Assembly (NCBI GenBank): GCA_937625935.1
Contig: OW569375.1
Span: forward strand, 124,001-188,000
Length of the DNA: 64,000 bases
Source of the DNA: Tetramitus jugosus
Lineage: Eukaryota > Heterolobosea > Eutetramitea > Acrasida > Vahlkampfiidae
Reading direction: 5' to 3'
Below, one piece after another: positions 9,976 to 19,070 of the stretch. The notes under the pieces are model-generated. The model worked only from the letters and a program-made list of their open reading frames with translations, did not search any database and was not told the origin of the DNA. Every line of letters starts with the position of its first letter. The first letter of the stretch is position 1. The position numbers were made by a program, and so were the translations under genes.

Positions 9976-11028
9976 TTACATGATATAATAGGTCAGGATG
10001 AGTGCGAGCAGCGTCATGGCCAAGGCAGAAGCAGCGGTAGTGAATTTGCTGGCCGAACCGACAGGCATGCTAATGACACTTCGTTTCTGTGGTCGTGAAC
10101 AAGAAGAATCACTTACAGTCTCCAGTTTTGGTGTTGGTCCTGAAGGATAGTGGGTCTCCACAAGAATGGGAATGTTATGGGCCAAGAAGTAATACTCGTA
10201 CCATTGCTCCCGCGCTCTCTTTCCATGACCACTGCAATAGTCTCTGAGAACTTTAACTTCAACCAGGTTTGGAATAGATTCGAGTGCAGTGTCGGTCGTC
10301 CGTGCTGAAGTCGCTTCTTCATTCGTCTCGTACCAATCATAGTACCGCGTGATGTTGTAGCCTGTGATCGTAGCAACAATTGTGTTCTCTGTCCGTTCTG
10401 TTTCTGTGACCTTCCTTGGTATATTTCTACCTGCTTTTCCAAACTGTTTCTTGTATTCTCGTACGACTGTAGTATGTATTATTTGTTTCGATTCACCTTG
10501 TGTGACAAAATCTGAGGTCGAACCAACCATAACTCTTCCCTTACCAACGGAATCTGATGAATCAAAGTAAGATACCTCTGGAAAATCATAGTGTTGATGT
10601 TGGGCTTGTCTTACGACTTTCCGTAAAACAAGGGAAGAAGTTAATTCATCCTCAGAAGGATCAATTAATTTGTAATGCTCAAGAATGATGATTTCGTTGT
10701 TCTGATCTGGAGGGATATGGGGACAAAATGTTGATGTCCGCTTCACATTTTCCAAGTAACTCTTCATAAGGGTTCGCTGAACGATGACTTCGTTGTTGAT
10801 GTTGTAGCCCAGTATTTGATTGTGAAACATTTGAACAAGTTTTGTGGGTCGATCATTCGACCATGGAAGAGTTGGTTGCGCTGTTGTTGTGATAAAACTA
10901 TAGAATTGAGTGGCATCCACTTCCATGCTTCTCCGAAGTTGTATCCTCGGAGGAGAAGAACCCTCCGAGAACTGAAGTATCGTTATGAGAAACAAGTAGA
11001 GGATGAATGTGATAAGAGTATAGTGCAT
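9976..11028 (-). CDS. Secreted, probably GPI-anchored surface protein
   Basis: 350 residues from the ATG at 11028. An upstream in-frame ATG at 11181 would add 51 residues, but the downstream Met begins a clear signal peptide (MHYTLITFILYLFLITILQF), so it is preferred. The mature part is about 300 residues, with Cys residues near CPHIPP and DYCSGHG and several potential N-glycosylation sites. The C-terminus is a small-residue segment (GSASKFTTAASA) followed by a hydrophobic stretch ending at the stop, the layout of a GPI-attachment signal. No known domain is recognised. It is transcribed divergently from the adjacent phosphatase gene, about 360 bp away. Confidence 0.75.
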   Translation of the reverse strand: MHYTLITFILYLFLITILQFSEGSSPPRIQLRRSMEVDATQFYSFITTTAQPTLPWSNDRPTKLVQMFHNQILGYNINNEVIVQRTLMKSYLENVKRTSTFCPHIPPDQNNEIIILEHYKLIDPSEDELTSSLVLRKVVRQAQHQHYDFPEVSYFDSSDSVGKGRVMVGSTSDFVTQGESKQIIHTTVVREYKKQFGKAGRNIPRKVTETERTENTIVATITGYNITRYYDWYETNEEATSARTTDTALESIPNLVEVKVLRDYCSGHGKRAREQWYEYYFLAHNIPILVETHYPSGPTPKLETVSDSSCSRPQKRSVISMPVGSASKFTTAASALAMTLLALILTYYIM

Positions 11029-11386
11029 AGTACTGTCTTCTATTGTTTTTTGGAAGAGGATTGTTGCGGTGTCAATATTATCTTCATGTTCTTGATAATA
11101 TTCCAAGAATGGTTTGGCGGATGAGACAAAAAACCATTCGAGGCCACCGAAACAGATTACACAGTCGAGTGGTCCAGTCATTCATGATAAAAATCAGCCA
11201 CACCTTATTCATAGATTTTCCAATGCATGGAAAAAACATCATGATTCTCAACCAGGAGAGTATTACCAACAGGATAAATCTAATTCTGCCACTTGATCTT
11301 CAAGAATTCCCAGATTTTTGTTTTCTCAAGTTCAACCAGTTCCAAGTAGAACCGCCTTCGAACTGGAAGTCGCTGAAATCAAATTT

Positions 11387-12601
11387 ATGACACAAACATG
11401 TTCAAAGCGAGAGAAACACTCAACAAACAACAGAATCATGCAAGAAGATCACACCAGCTCTAATGTCACCGTTTCTTGTTCCTATGTGTTCAACATTGTG
11501 AACAACAAGAGGAAACGATTTTACAACAATCATGTGCTTGTCGATCTACAATCAGAAGCACACTTTCAACAGTGTCATATCGCCACTGCACTCTCCCTGC
11601 CTGCTTCCTTTGTTGCTCTTGCAAAGAATGATAACAGCGGTAATTTAGATCAGAAATTTCTGAGCAAGCTCGATGCTGTGATTCAACAATTGTCCGAGAG
11701 ACAATTGGCACGAAAACCAGATGCCCCGCCCACTACTCTCATCTTTTACTCCTCCAATGTTGTACAGCAGTGCTCAGAATCCAGTACGGATTCATCAAAT
11801 TCAATATGTCACGAGTTGACTTCGTCCTTTAATTCTGAAATCTCTCAAGTCATTGTTGATTTGTATCAGATGATTCAGAAGAGAATGGATGAGAATTCTG
11901 TCCTTCCGAACAAGCTGGATATGAAACGAATCAAGATTGCGATTATGGAAGCTGGAATCGAAGGTTTCGTTAAAAAGTATGGAGGTCTCATGTGCAATGT
12001 ACCATTACCATCGGATGAATCAACGGTCAATGATGGAGAGCCGAGTTTCTTCACAGTCAAGAATCCCTCACCTCTCATGCCACATGTGTTTAATCCAAAT
12101 TGTTATGAAATAACACGCAACACTGCATATCCCAGCGAAATTATCGATGATTTTTTGTTCCTTGGCACAAGATCTCATGCCAATGATGAGTATATTCTGA
12201 ACAAATTGAATGTACGTCATGTGTTGAATGCTACCAACGTTCCAAGTGATCTATTTGGTAGAAGAAGGGTTAAGGATCGTATTATGCATTTGCAAATTTC
12301 ACTGATTGATCTTCCCCATGTGGATATCAAGAGCAAATTTACTGAGGCTATCGAATTCATCACCAAGGTCAAGAATGAACGACAACCTGGCGAAAAACTG
12401 TTGGTTCATTGCGAACAAGGTATTTCCAGATCTGCCTCCCTTGTCATAGCCTATCTCATGGTCACAGACAAACTCACATGCGAACAAGCAACCAACTACG
12501 TCAAAATGAGAAGGAAGCTCGTTCAGCCCAATCCTGGTTTCCGCAAACAATTGGCCGCTTTCGATGTCGAACTTGAACTCAATTCTTCGAATAACATTTG
12601 A
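11387..12601 (+). CDS. Dual-specificity protein phosphatase, MAPK-phosphatase type
   Basis: 404 residues from the ATG at 11387; a later Met at 11438 is an alternative start. The C-terminal domain (about residues 235-395) is a DUSP catalytic domain. The P-loop HCEQGISRS has nucleophile Cys342 and Arg348, and general acid Asp313 lies 29 residues earlier in LPHVDIKS, the usual spacing. AYL follows the P-loop as in the family. The N-terminal 200 residues start with a rhodanese/CH2-like pattern (VLVDLQSEAHFQQCHIATALSLP), as in MAP-kinase phosphatases, which suggests MAPK as substrate. An insertion of about 100 residues separates the two parts. Its stop is only 56 bp before the next gene's first usable Met. 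Confidence 0.88.
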   Translation: MTQTCSKREKHSTNNRIMQEDHTSSNVTVSCSYVFNIVNNKRKRFYNNHVLVDLQSEAHFQQCHIATALSLPASFVALAKNDNSGNLDQKFLSKLDAVIQQLSERQLARKPDAPPTTLIFYSSNVVQQCSESSTDSSNSICHELTSSFNSEISQVIVDLYQMIQKRMDENSVLPNKLDMKRIKIAIMEAGIEGFVKKYGGLMCNVPLPSDESTVNDGEPSFFTVKNPSPLMPHVFNPNCYEITRNTAYPSEIIDDFLFLGTRSHANDEYILNKLNVRHVLNATNVPSDLFGRRRVKDRIMHLQISLIDLPHVDIKSKFTEAIEFITKVKNERQPGEKLLVHCEQGISRSASLVIAYLMVTDKLTCEQATNYVKMRRKLVQPNPGFRKQLAAFDVELELNSSNNI

Positions 12602-12696
12602 TTTCCCCGAATATTCTCGCCCTTACAAAAATTCTTGTTCCTGAAGAACCAAAATCCATGAGAATCAAAAGCTTTTGGCTCAAAGCAACAAAAAAA

Positions 12697-14556
12697 ATGT
12701 CATCACCATCTTCGTCAACATCGACAGCAGCATCCTCCTTACCTCCCCATGTCCTACTCGTAGCTCTGGGTGACGGTCAATCGAAGGTCTGCCAAGAAAC
12801 AAACCGCATCTTCAAATTTCTCAAGTGTCAATTTGCTGGTCTTCCCGTCAATCAATCCAACTCACCATTGAATCACTTGGTGCCAACAGATCGAGAAAAT
12901 CAATTGATTTTGGCCCACACACTTCACGATCTCCTATTCAAGTTCTGGGCTCGTCTATTGAGGTACTTGAAATGGAAGGAGAGTGAACTGGAATCAAAGC
13001 ACATTTCATTTGAGAGTGACTTGTTGCATTTGATGAACGTGTTGAGAATGTCGAGACGCAAGAGTGCAGCACACTCTGAAAACGCTGATAGTGGAATCAT
13101 TGGAGATGATATGAGCTTTTTGAGTGATGAGGACGGAGAAGACAATGGAGAAGAAGAGGACGATGAAGAGGAGGAAGAAGAGCAACAACAACAACAGAAA
13201 AACAACAACAAAACTGCCAATAATGGGCAGCAACAATCAGAGAACAACAAGCAACAAAAAACTTGGACAAAGAGACTGAAATTGAAGCCAACCACTGCGT
13301 TCACAACAGAAAAATCCACAAACGACATTAGTGCCGTCGTGACGAGTGATTTTTGTGACTTGTTGTTGCGCGTTTGGGATCAAGATCCATTGATTCGAAG
13401 GTTGTTCAATTCAGAGGAATCTGATGAGTATGCTCAATCATTGCTCGACAATAGTATTTTCTCAGAATTCACCTATGTGACATGTGAGAGCATGATTTAT
13501 TATCTGATGGGTGATTTCTTGCCTCGATTGAAGAGTCATCTGAGTGAAGGCAACAAATTGAAGGACTTTGTGTGCGATCAAAACGACTATATCTTCTGTA
13601 GTTATAAGCCAGATTATCGTGATTTGATCTTGAACTTGAACGGACAGGAAGTGTTGATCACTACTGTCAATCTAGAAAGCAAAGACACCATTGCAATTGC
13701 TACTTTATTGGAACAGTGTGATCTGTTGTTGTTCAACTTGGATTTGGCAATCTATTGCCGAAACGATCTGCGTGATATTGTTGAAATGTTCTGTGCAAAG
13801 TCTCGCTTCGAGAACATGTCGACTCATGACGCAATTGCTACACGCGCAAGAGTGCCTCCTATTGCTTTTATTCGATCTGGTATCGATAATATGCACATGA
13901 ACTTAGCTAGATATGGATTGGGAATGTTGCCTAGTGAGATGTTTGATGACTCTTTGACTTTCTTGGCTCCAGAGAAAGTTAAAGCCCCTAAGAAATATAC
14001 TTCACCTGATGTACCATTGAAACAGTGGACGTACGGCAACAATGCGCCTCACGATGAAAATGAAGAAGGAGAGTACCTCGAGCAGTTATCTCAGGATGAA
14101 TGGTCACAAATCATTCGATTCATTGGCAACCCAGATGACATGTTATCATTGTCTCAAGTCTGCACGACATTCCGTCAGCTCATTGACGAGAATGAAAACT
14201 TTTGGAAGGGTGTAATGATTGGAAGAAGTACCACCTTTGCTAAAGAGAAGAAGAGAGAAGCACTCCAAAATTATGTTCTAACTAGCACTGATTCCTCTGA
14301 AAATGCGCTTTCTCCTTCCTGGAAACGTTTCTATTTGTTCGCCAGACAGCAGGTGCACAACCTATTACCAGGTGAAATTTGTAACTTTATCGTAGCAAAC
14401 AAGACACTCAGATATGTGACAAATCAAAGAGAAGAACGACTGCCGCTTATTGAGAATTTACCTTTCTTTGATGTCGACTCGATGCATTTGTCACAATTGA
14501 AGGAAACTTTGCCAAGAGCGATTGAACTTGCCGTTCTCCACAAGACCGCACAATAA
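12697..14556 (+). CDS. F-box protein with acidic insert
   Basis: 619 residues from the ATG at 12697 (context AAAAAAATGTC). An in-frame ATG at 12658 would add 13 residues. Residues about 463-505 look like an F-box (LSQDEWSQIIRFIGNPDDMLSLSQVCTTFRQL split by a usual-length loop, ending NFWK), followed by a WKRFYLFARQQ segment typical after F-boxes. F-box proteins join SCF ubiquitin ligases through Skp1. The N-terminal two thirds are not recognised. They begin with a buried-strand pattern (HVLLVALGDGQSKV) and contain a strongly acidic run with poly-Gln at about residues 145-185, and a conserved-looking alpha/beta block (about 220-450). The substrate is unknown. Confidence 0.75.
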   Translation: MSSPSSSTSTAASSLPPHVLLVALGDGQSKVCQETNRIFKFLKCQFAGLPVNQSNSPLNHLVPTDRENQLILAHTLHDLLFKFWARLLRYLKWKESELESKHISFESDLLHLMNVLRMSRRKSAAHSENADSGIIGDDMSFLSDEDGEDNGEEEDDEEEEEEQQQQQKNNNKTANNGQQQSENNKQQKTWTKRLKLKPTTAFTTEKSTNDISAVVTSDFCDLLLRVWDQDPLIRRLFNSEESDEYAQSLLDNSIFSEFTYVTCESMIYYLMGDFLPRLKSHLSEGNKLKDFVCDQNDYIFCSYKPDYRDLILNLNGQEVLITTVNLESKDTIAIATLLEQCDLLLFNLDLAIYCRNDLRDIVEMFCAKSRFENMSTHDAIATRARVPPIAFIRSGIDNMHMNLARYGLGMLPSEMFDDSLTFLAPEKVKAPKKYTSPDVPLKQWTYGNNAPHDENEEGEYLEQLSQDEWSQIIRFIGNPDDMLSLSQVCTTFRQLIDENENFWKGVMIGRSTTFAKEKKREALQNYVLTSTDSSENALSPSWKRFYLFARQQVHNLLPGEICNFIVANKTLRYVTNQREERLPLIENLPFFDVDSMHLSQLKETLPRAIELAVLHKTAQ

Positions 14557-14650
14557 ATTATTAGACTCATTCTCCAACACCTGACAAGCAACTGATATCT
14601 AATGAATGATTGATCAACTATTGACAAGCATTTTATTTGTTAGAGTTCTA

Positions 14651-15923
14651 CTACTTTTTGAGCTTCTCTCGCAAATTCTTGACTTCTTTCACCAAGAGTT
14701 TCTTGTGACTCTTGAGCTCCTTAATGTCCTTTTCGGTCTGTTCTCTTTGTTTATCGATCGTCAAAAGATAGTTGTTCATTTTGACGAAGACTGTTAATAA
14801 ATTATCTAAATCCGCATTTAATTTTTCAAGGCTCGAAACACGTTTGCTCTTCGATTTTAGAGTATTTTGTCTCTTTCTGGATTTTGGTTGTGGTGCAGGT
14901 TCTTCATCTGACTCCTCCGATTCTTCTTCATCCTCTTCCTCACTCGATTCTTCATCATTGCTGTCAGATCTCTGATCTTCGTTATCATCAACGTCATCAG
15001 TGTCCTCTTCATCCGAATCGTTGTTGCTCGACTTTTTGCCCTTCTTGTTATTGCTCCGCGACGAAACATCCTGCTTGTTCGAAGCTTCAGCAACAACAAC
15101 CGAAACACCACCACCATAAATATTTGTGGCATTGGAAGTTCTCATCGTTGATTCCATGTCGTCCTCTGCGTCTATATAGCTCGGTGCGTTCGGAATTCGC
15201 GACTCAAAACTGTTCGCATGTAATATACAATCTGAAATTTTCTTGTCCAATGTCACAATCTCTCTATCAATGCTCTTGAGTTCAGCAGGATCAATCATTG
15301 CCATTCCATTGGGCCTAGGCGGTGAAGAAGACAAATAAAAATCAGCGTTCGATGCTCGAGTAGACACACTGATCCTTGAATCAGCAGCCATCTTCATTCG
15401 AATATTCAACTGAGAGATCACACGTTCAATATTCTTGATCCAAATCTCCTTGTCAGAGCTCGATTCCGTACAGAGAACAAATCGACGTGTGGTAGAGCGA
15501 ACAACAAACGAATGAGGTCGATTTCGTTCACATTGTTCGGCAGTTAAACGATCCAAGAATGCACCATGCAAATATCTGTTTGTTTGGTTTTGTTGTTGAG
15601 CTTGAAGTTTAACAAGAATAAAATAACAATAAGATCAAAAAAAAAAACATCGTACATGATACCCAATGGATGATGCAAATCATCAGATTCCTTAAAATAA
15701 ATGAGAAAACCGTCGGGAATCAAAATAAAGTAACGTTTTCTCCACGTCTTGTAATTTGCTCCTCGTTTTGTCATGAATCCTTGATGTGCAATGACACCGT
15801 TGGGAGGTGAACCAAAATTTCTATCATCATCATGAGTTAGTAGTGTTGGAAAATAGTTGATATATTGTTATTGTTGTTGTTTCATTGATTGTTTCATTGT
15901 TTGACATACTTTTTCGTGGACAT
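14651..15923 (-). CDS. PH-domain protein with acidic and coiled-coil tail
   Basis: Three exons on the minus strand: 15910-15923 (14 nt, MSTK plus part of a Lys codon), 15656-15820 and 14651-15575; 367 residues. Introns are GTATGT...TAG (89 nt, with TACTAAC just upstream of the acceptor) and GTACGA...CAG (80 nt). Residues about 17-115 are a PH domain: GFMTKRGANYKTWRKRYFIL at the start, YF after it, and the terminal helix with WIKNIERVI. The middle is a highly acidic Ser/Asp/Glu run (about 230-290), then a basic patch and a C-terminal coiled coil (about 300-367). PH domains bind phosphoinositides or proteins at membranes. The full role is unknown. Confidence 0.85.
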
Positions 15924-16152
15924 CAAAGTACAGAGCAGAAAATTTTAGGGTGATTGTTGCAACTGTTGTTGTTGGTGAGTCGTACTGTTCGTTGTTTGCT
16001 CTCTGTTGTGATGCTGTTCGTTGTTCTTGCTGTTCCAAAGTTGATTGCTTTGGCGATAGGATGGCGTTTTTGGGCTTTCTCTTTTTCCTGCTGGTCCATC
16101 AGCGGGATTTTGGAGGCGGCAGTTTGAATCTACAAAAAACAACACGTTGGGA

Positions 16153-17622
16153 ATGGACTTTTCAAAGATAAGGGCAATAGTATTGAAGAATGCTATTGAA
16201 ACAAAATCAGAGAGAGATGATAATACTGTTTTCAGAGTTTACCAACATGCTTCCTCTTTGATTGAGGAGATCAATCCAAGCGAAGATAAGTCGTCTCTTG
16301 TGCTGTGCTTTGGAGGAGAAGATCAGAGTGGAACATGGGTAAATGATATGTACGCTCTTAACATCAACTCTTTCACATGGAAAGTGATTTTCTTCCAAAA
16401 AAGTCCACAGACAGTAGGGTTTCCCCCGAAGGTCGATGGTCATTCGATGATCCAACATGAAAGGGAGCTCTATGTATTTGGTGGAAACAATAATCAAATT
16501 CCTGATGGAGGAGATAATCGATTATTCTCGTTGAATCTAGATTCATTCGAATGGAGAGTTGTTGAGGTTCAGAATGAGGAATGTGAGCCTGTTCCTGAGG
16601 GTAGAACATTACATTCTTGTGCCTACAATCCAGTTGATAAGTGCATGTATGTTTTCGGAGGCAGATCAACAACATACCAAAACAATACAGCGTTCAACGA
16701 TCTATACAAGTTCGATTTAGAAAAGAAAAAATGGCATCATATTGCAAGTGATGATGCACCATCACCTCGCTCGGGACACAGCTGTTGTTTCTATCCAACG
16801 AGAAATAGCTTAATAATTTTGGGAGGTGTTGACTCGAGCGGGAAGAAATATTTGAATGATGTCCATGAATTTGATTTAGAGAAGTTAAGGTGGAAGAAGC
16901 TCGAAACCCCAGAGGCTCCCACCGGAAGAGAACGGCATACAGCCAGTTTACTTGAAGATTCCATTATGATGTATGGTGGTTGGTGTCAAGGTGGTCCTGT
17001 GGAAGAAATGCATGTTCTCGACCTAAACACTCTACATTGGAGAGTTATCCCTTGTTTCGAAAATGGACGTGTCAGGGTGGAAAATGATAGAAGAAGATAT
17101 GGCCACACAGCTACTATTCTGAATCATAATCAATTGTTGATTATCGGAGGCAAGAATCATATGTGTCAAAACACTCCCTACTCGATAATTTTTTGCCTCG
17201 ATGGTCAAGAGCATATCGTTTCTCAATCGACATGCACTTCCAAGTTCGATTCCGCATTCAAAGAAGGAATCACTACTTTGGTTATTGATAAGAATCATCT
17301 CCCTACTGATGCTTATCGATACACAATTCTGGAAGAAGAGAAGATTGTTGACGAAGAACTAGTGAACAAGAGTTATGATTCATTAGAAAGAATGTTCAAC
17401 GAAGGAAAAGAAAAGCAAAATACAATCAACCAAAACTCCTCATTCAACTTGGACGATCTGATGCACGATATAAGGTCACAAATTGATGAACCAGCCAATC
17501 AACCTCCAATCGAACAGAACGTTCAAGAAAATTTTGTTGAGGAAACCACTGCAGAAGAACTCCAAGAGTTAGGCGGTTCAAAACTGAACGTTGACACTGA
17601 CAGCCACGAGATGCTGGAATAA
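16153..17622 (+). CDS. Kelch-repeat protein
   Basis: 489 residues from the ATG at 16153. At least six kelch repeats fill residues about 45-350. Each shows the hydrophobic-Gly-Gly pair (CFGGED, VFGGNN, VFGGRS, ILGGVD, MYGGWC, IIGGKN) and a downstream W after a DL/NL strand, forming a beta-propeller. A Glu-rich tail of about 110 residues follows. No BTB, F-box or other catalytic domain is present, so this is a stand-alone propeller of the Rab9 effector/LZTR-like sort, acting in protein binding. It is divergent from the PH-domain gene, 230 bp apart. Confidence 0.88.
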   Translation: MDFSKIRAIVLKNAIETKSERDDNTVFRVYQHASSLIEEINPSEDKSSLVLCFGGEDQSGTWVNDMYALNINSFTWKVIFFQKSPQTVGFPPKVDGHSMIQHERELYVFGGNNNQIPDGGDNRLFSLNLDSFEWRVVEVQNEECEPVPEGRTLHSCAYNPVDKCMYVFGGRSTTYQNNTAFNDLYKFDLEKKKWHHIASDDAPSPRSGHSCCFYPTRNSLIILGGVDSSGKKYLNDVHEFDLEKLRWKKLETPEAPTGRERHTASLLEDSIMMYGGWCQGGPVEEMHVLDLNTLHWRVIPCFENGRVRVENDRRRYGHTATILNHNQLLIIGGKNHMCQNTPYSIIFCLDGQEHIVSQSTCTSKFDSAFKEGITTLVIDKNHLPTDAYRYTILEEEKIVDEELVNKSYDSLERMFNEGKEKQNTINQNSSFNLDDLMHDIRSQIDEPANQPPIEQNVQENFVEETTAEELQELGGSKLNVDTDSHEMLE

Positions 17623-17702
17623 AATTATCCGTTGCATTTTTTCCGAGGCGAATAATCTTGCATATTACCACACACAAACAAGCTCATTTCGCTCGCGAGA
17701 CA

Positions 17703-18524
17703 ATGGATTACTTGACACACTTTGCAAAGACCATTTCAAACGTGCAAAACTTTGAATTCAAATATGGTGAGACTCCACTCTCCCATCCGGCCATACCCAT
17801 TGCCACAGTCATCATCTATGTGATCACCATCTTTTCATTGCAAGCCATTTTCAAGAAGAGACCATATGATGCACCATGGTTGAAAAAGTTTACCAACTTT
17901 CACAATTTGTTCCTGTGCATTCTCAGTATTTTCATGGTTGGTTTCACATGTGTCTACTATGTGATTTATGGTGTCCAGGATGGCAGTTGGTTGAGCTTGG
18001 TGTGTGACGCAGTTGACACTGGAAAGGGTTACACTGCCAAGGGTCCATTGAACTGGATTACTTACATTTTCTACTTGAGCAAGTTTTATGAACTGATTGA
18101 CACATTGTTGATTGTTGTTCGCGATAAGCCATTGATCTTCTTGCATTGGTATCACCATGTGGTCACTCTGTTGTTGGTGTATGTTGGTATGGTGGATCAA
18201 ATGTCTCTCCAATGGGTGCCTGTCATCACCAATGCAGGTGTCCATATCATCATGTACTATTACTATTATTTGACTGCCAAAAAGCAGCAACCATGGTGGA
18301 AAAAGTACATTACTCAGTTGCAGATTGTTCAATTTGTTTTTGATCTGATTCTGCCTCAGGTGTGGATCTTCAACGTCTATGTCCAGGGACAAAAGTGCAG
18401 AGGAAGTTTGCCTGTCTTCTTGTTTGGTGAAGTGATTATTCTCAGTTTCCTATTCCTGTTCATCAAGTTCTTCTTCGCTAGATATACACCAGCAAAGGTT
18501 CCTGTTGCTTCCAAGAGAGAATAA
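17703..18524 (+). CDS. ELO-family very-long-chain fatty acid elongase (3-ketoacyl-CoA synthase)
   Basis: 273 residues from the ATG at 17703. It has the full ELO signature: KFYELIDT, the catalytic HxxHH box as HWYHH (His148, His151, His152), HIIMYYYYY after it, and about seven hydrophobic spans. ELO enzymes condense acyl-CoA with malonyl-CoA in the ER membrane, the first step of fatty-acid elongation. The C-terminus is basic (ends SKRE) and cytosolic. The length is typical for the family. Its start lies 80 bp after the kelch stop, on the same strand. Confidence 0.93.
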   Translation: MDYLTHFAKTISNVQNFEFKYGETPLSHPAIPIATVIIYVITIFSLQAIFKKRPYDAPWLKKFTNFHNLFLCILSIFMVGFTCVYYVIYGVQDGSWLSLVCDAVDTGKGYTAKGPLNWITYIFYLSKFYELIDTLLIVVRDKPLIFLHWYHHVVTLLLVYVGMVDQMSLQWVPVITNAGVHIIMYYYYYLTAKKQQPWWKKYITQLQIVQFVFDLILPQVWIFNVYVQGQKCRGSLPVFLFGEVIILSFLFLFIKFFFARYTPAKVPVASKRE

Positions 18525-19070
18525 GCATCCTGCAGGTTAGCATCTGAATTGGACTATCTCAAACAAATAAACAAAAGTGTAAATCTGTTCTTGAAAACCC
18601 GATTCAGCTTCACTTCACTCTTTTCGAATCATTTGATGGACAATTGCAGTGAATATCCCCGCCCATCCTTTTCCCCGCAGTATGGATGAAGATTCGACCT
18701 AGAATATTTTTTTGTAAGAATCAACGTCGAGTGTCATTTGTCATCCTTGTCAGTCGTCAATCTCGGTGACATGAAAATTCGCAAAGATCCACACCTCAGC
18801 AAGTCTCAGCTCCTTTGTTAACTCGCATCACATCCTCAGCTTGTTGTTCATTCCAAACAAAACAACTTGACAACAAACAACAACATCTTCTTCCCCTCAA
18901 CTGTACATCACCCCTTTGTTACATAGTTCACTCTACGACAACAAACAAAACCCATTAGCATATATATATATCTATCATCAATACTTATATATATATCTTA
19001 AACAAACGACAACACAGATTATCAATTAACAAACACTAACAACAACAACAACAAATAACAAAGAGAGAAA
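18525..19070 (+). promoter_or_regulatory. Myosin upstream region with two TA-repeat tracts
   Basis: This 546-bp non-coding gap includes the ELO 3' UTR and the leader of the myosin gene. Two TATATATATATA tracts lie at about 18960-18971 and 18985-18996, about 75-110 bp before the ATG. They are followed by a CAACAACA-rich leader and a good start context (GAGAAAATGG). The tracts may act as the core promoter of this probably highly expressed gene; that function is inferred. Confidence 0.4.

Noticed and set aside
16147-16152. Earlier non-ATG starts for the kelch, ELO, F-box, DUSP, golgin and CYB5D1 genes
   Set aside because: These begin with TTG or GTG; the first in-frame ATG gives normal family lengths.
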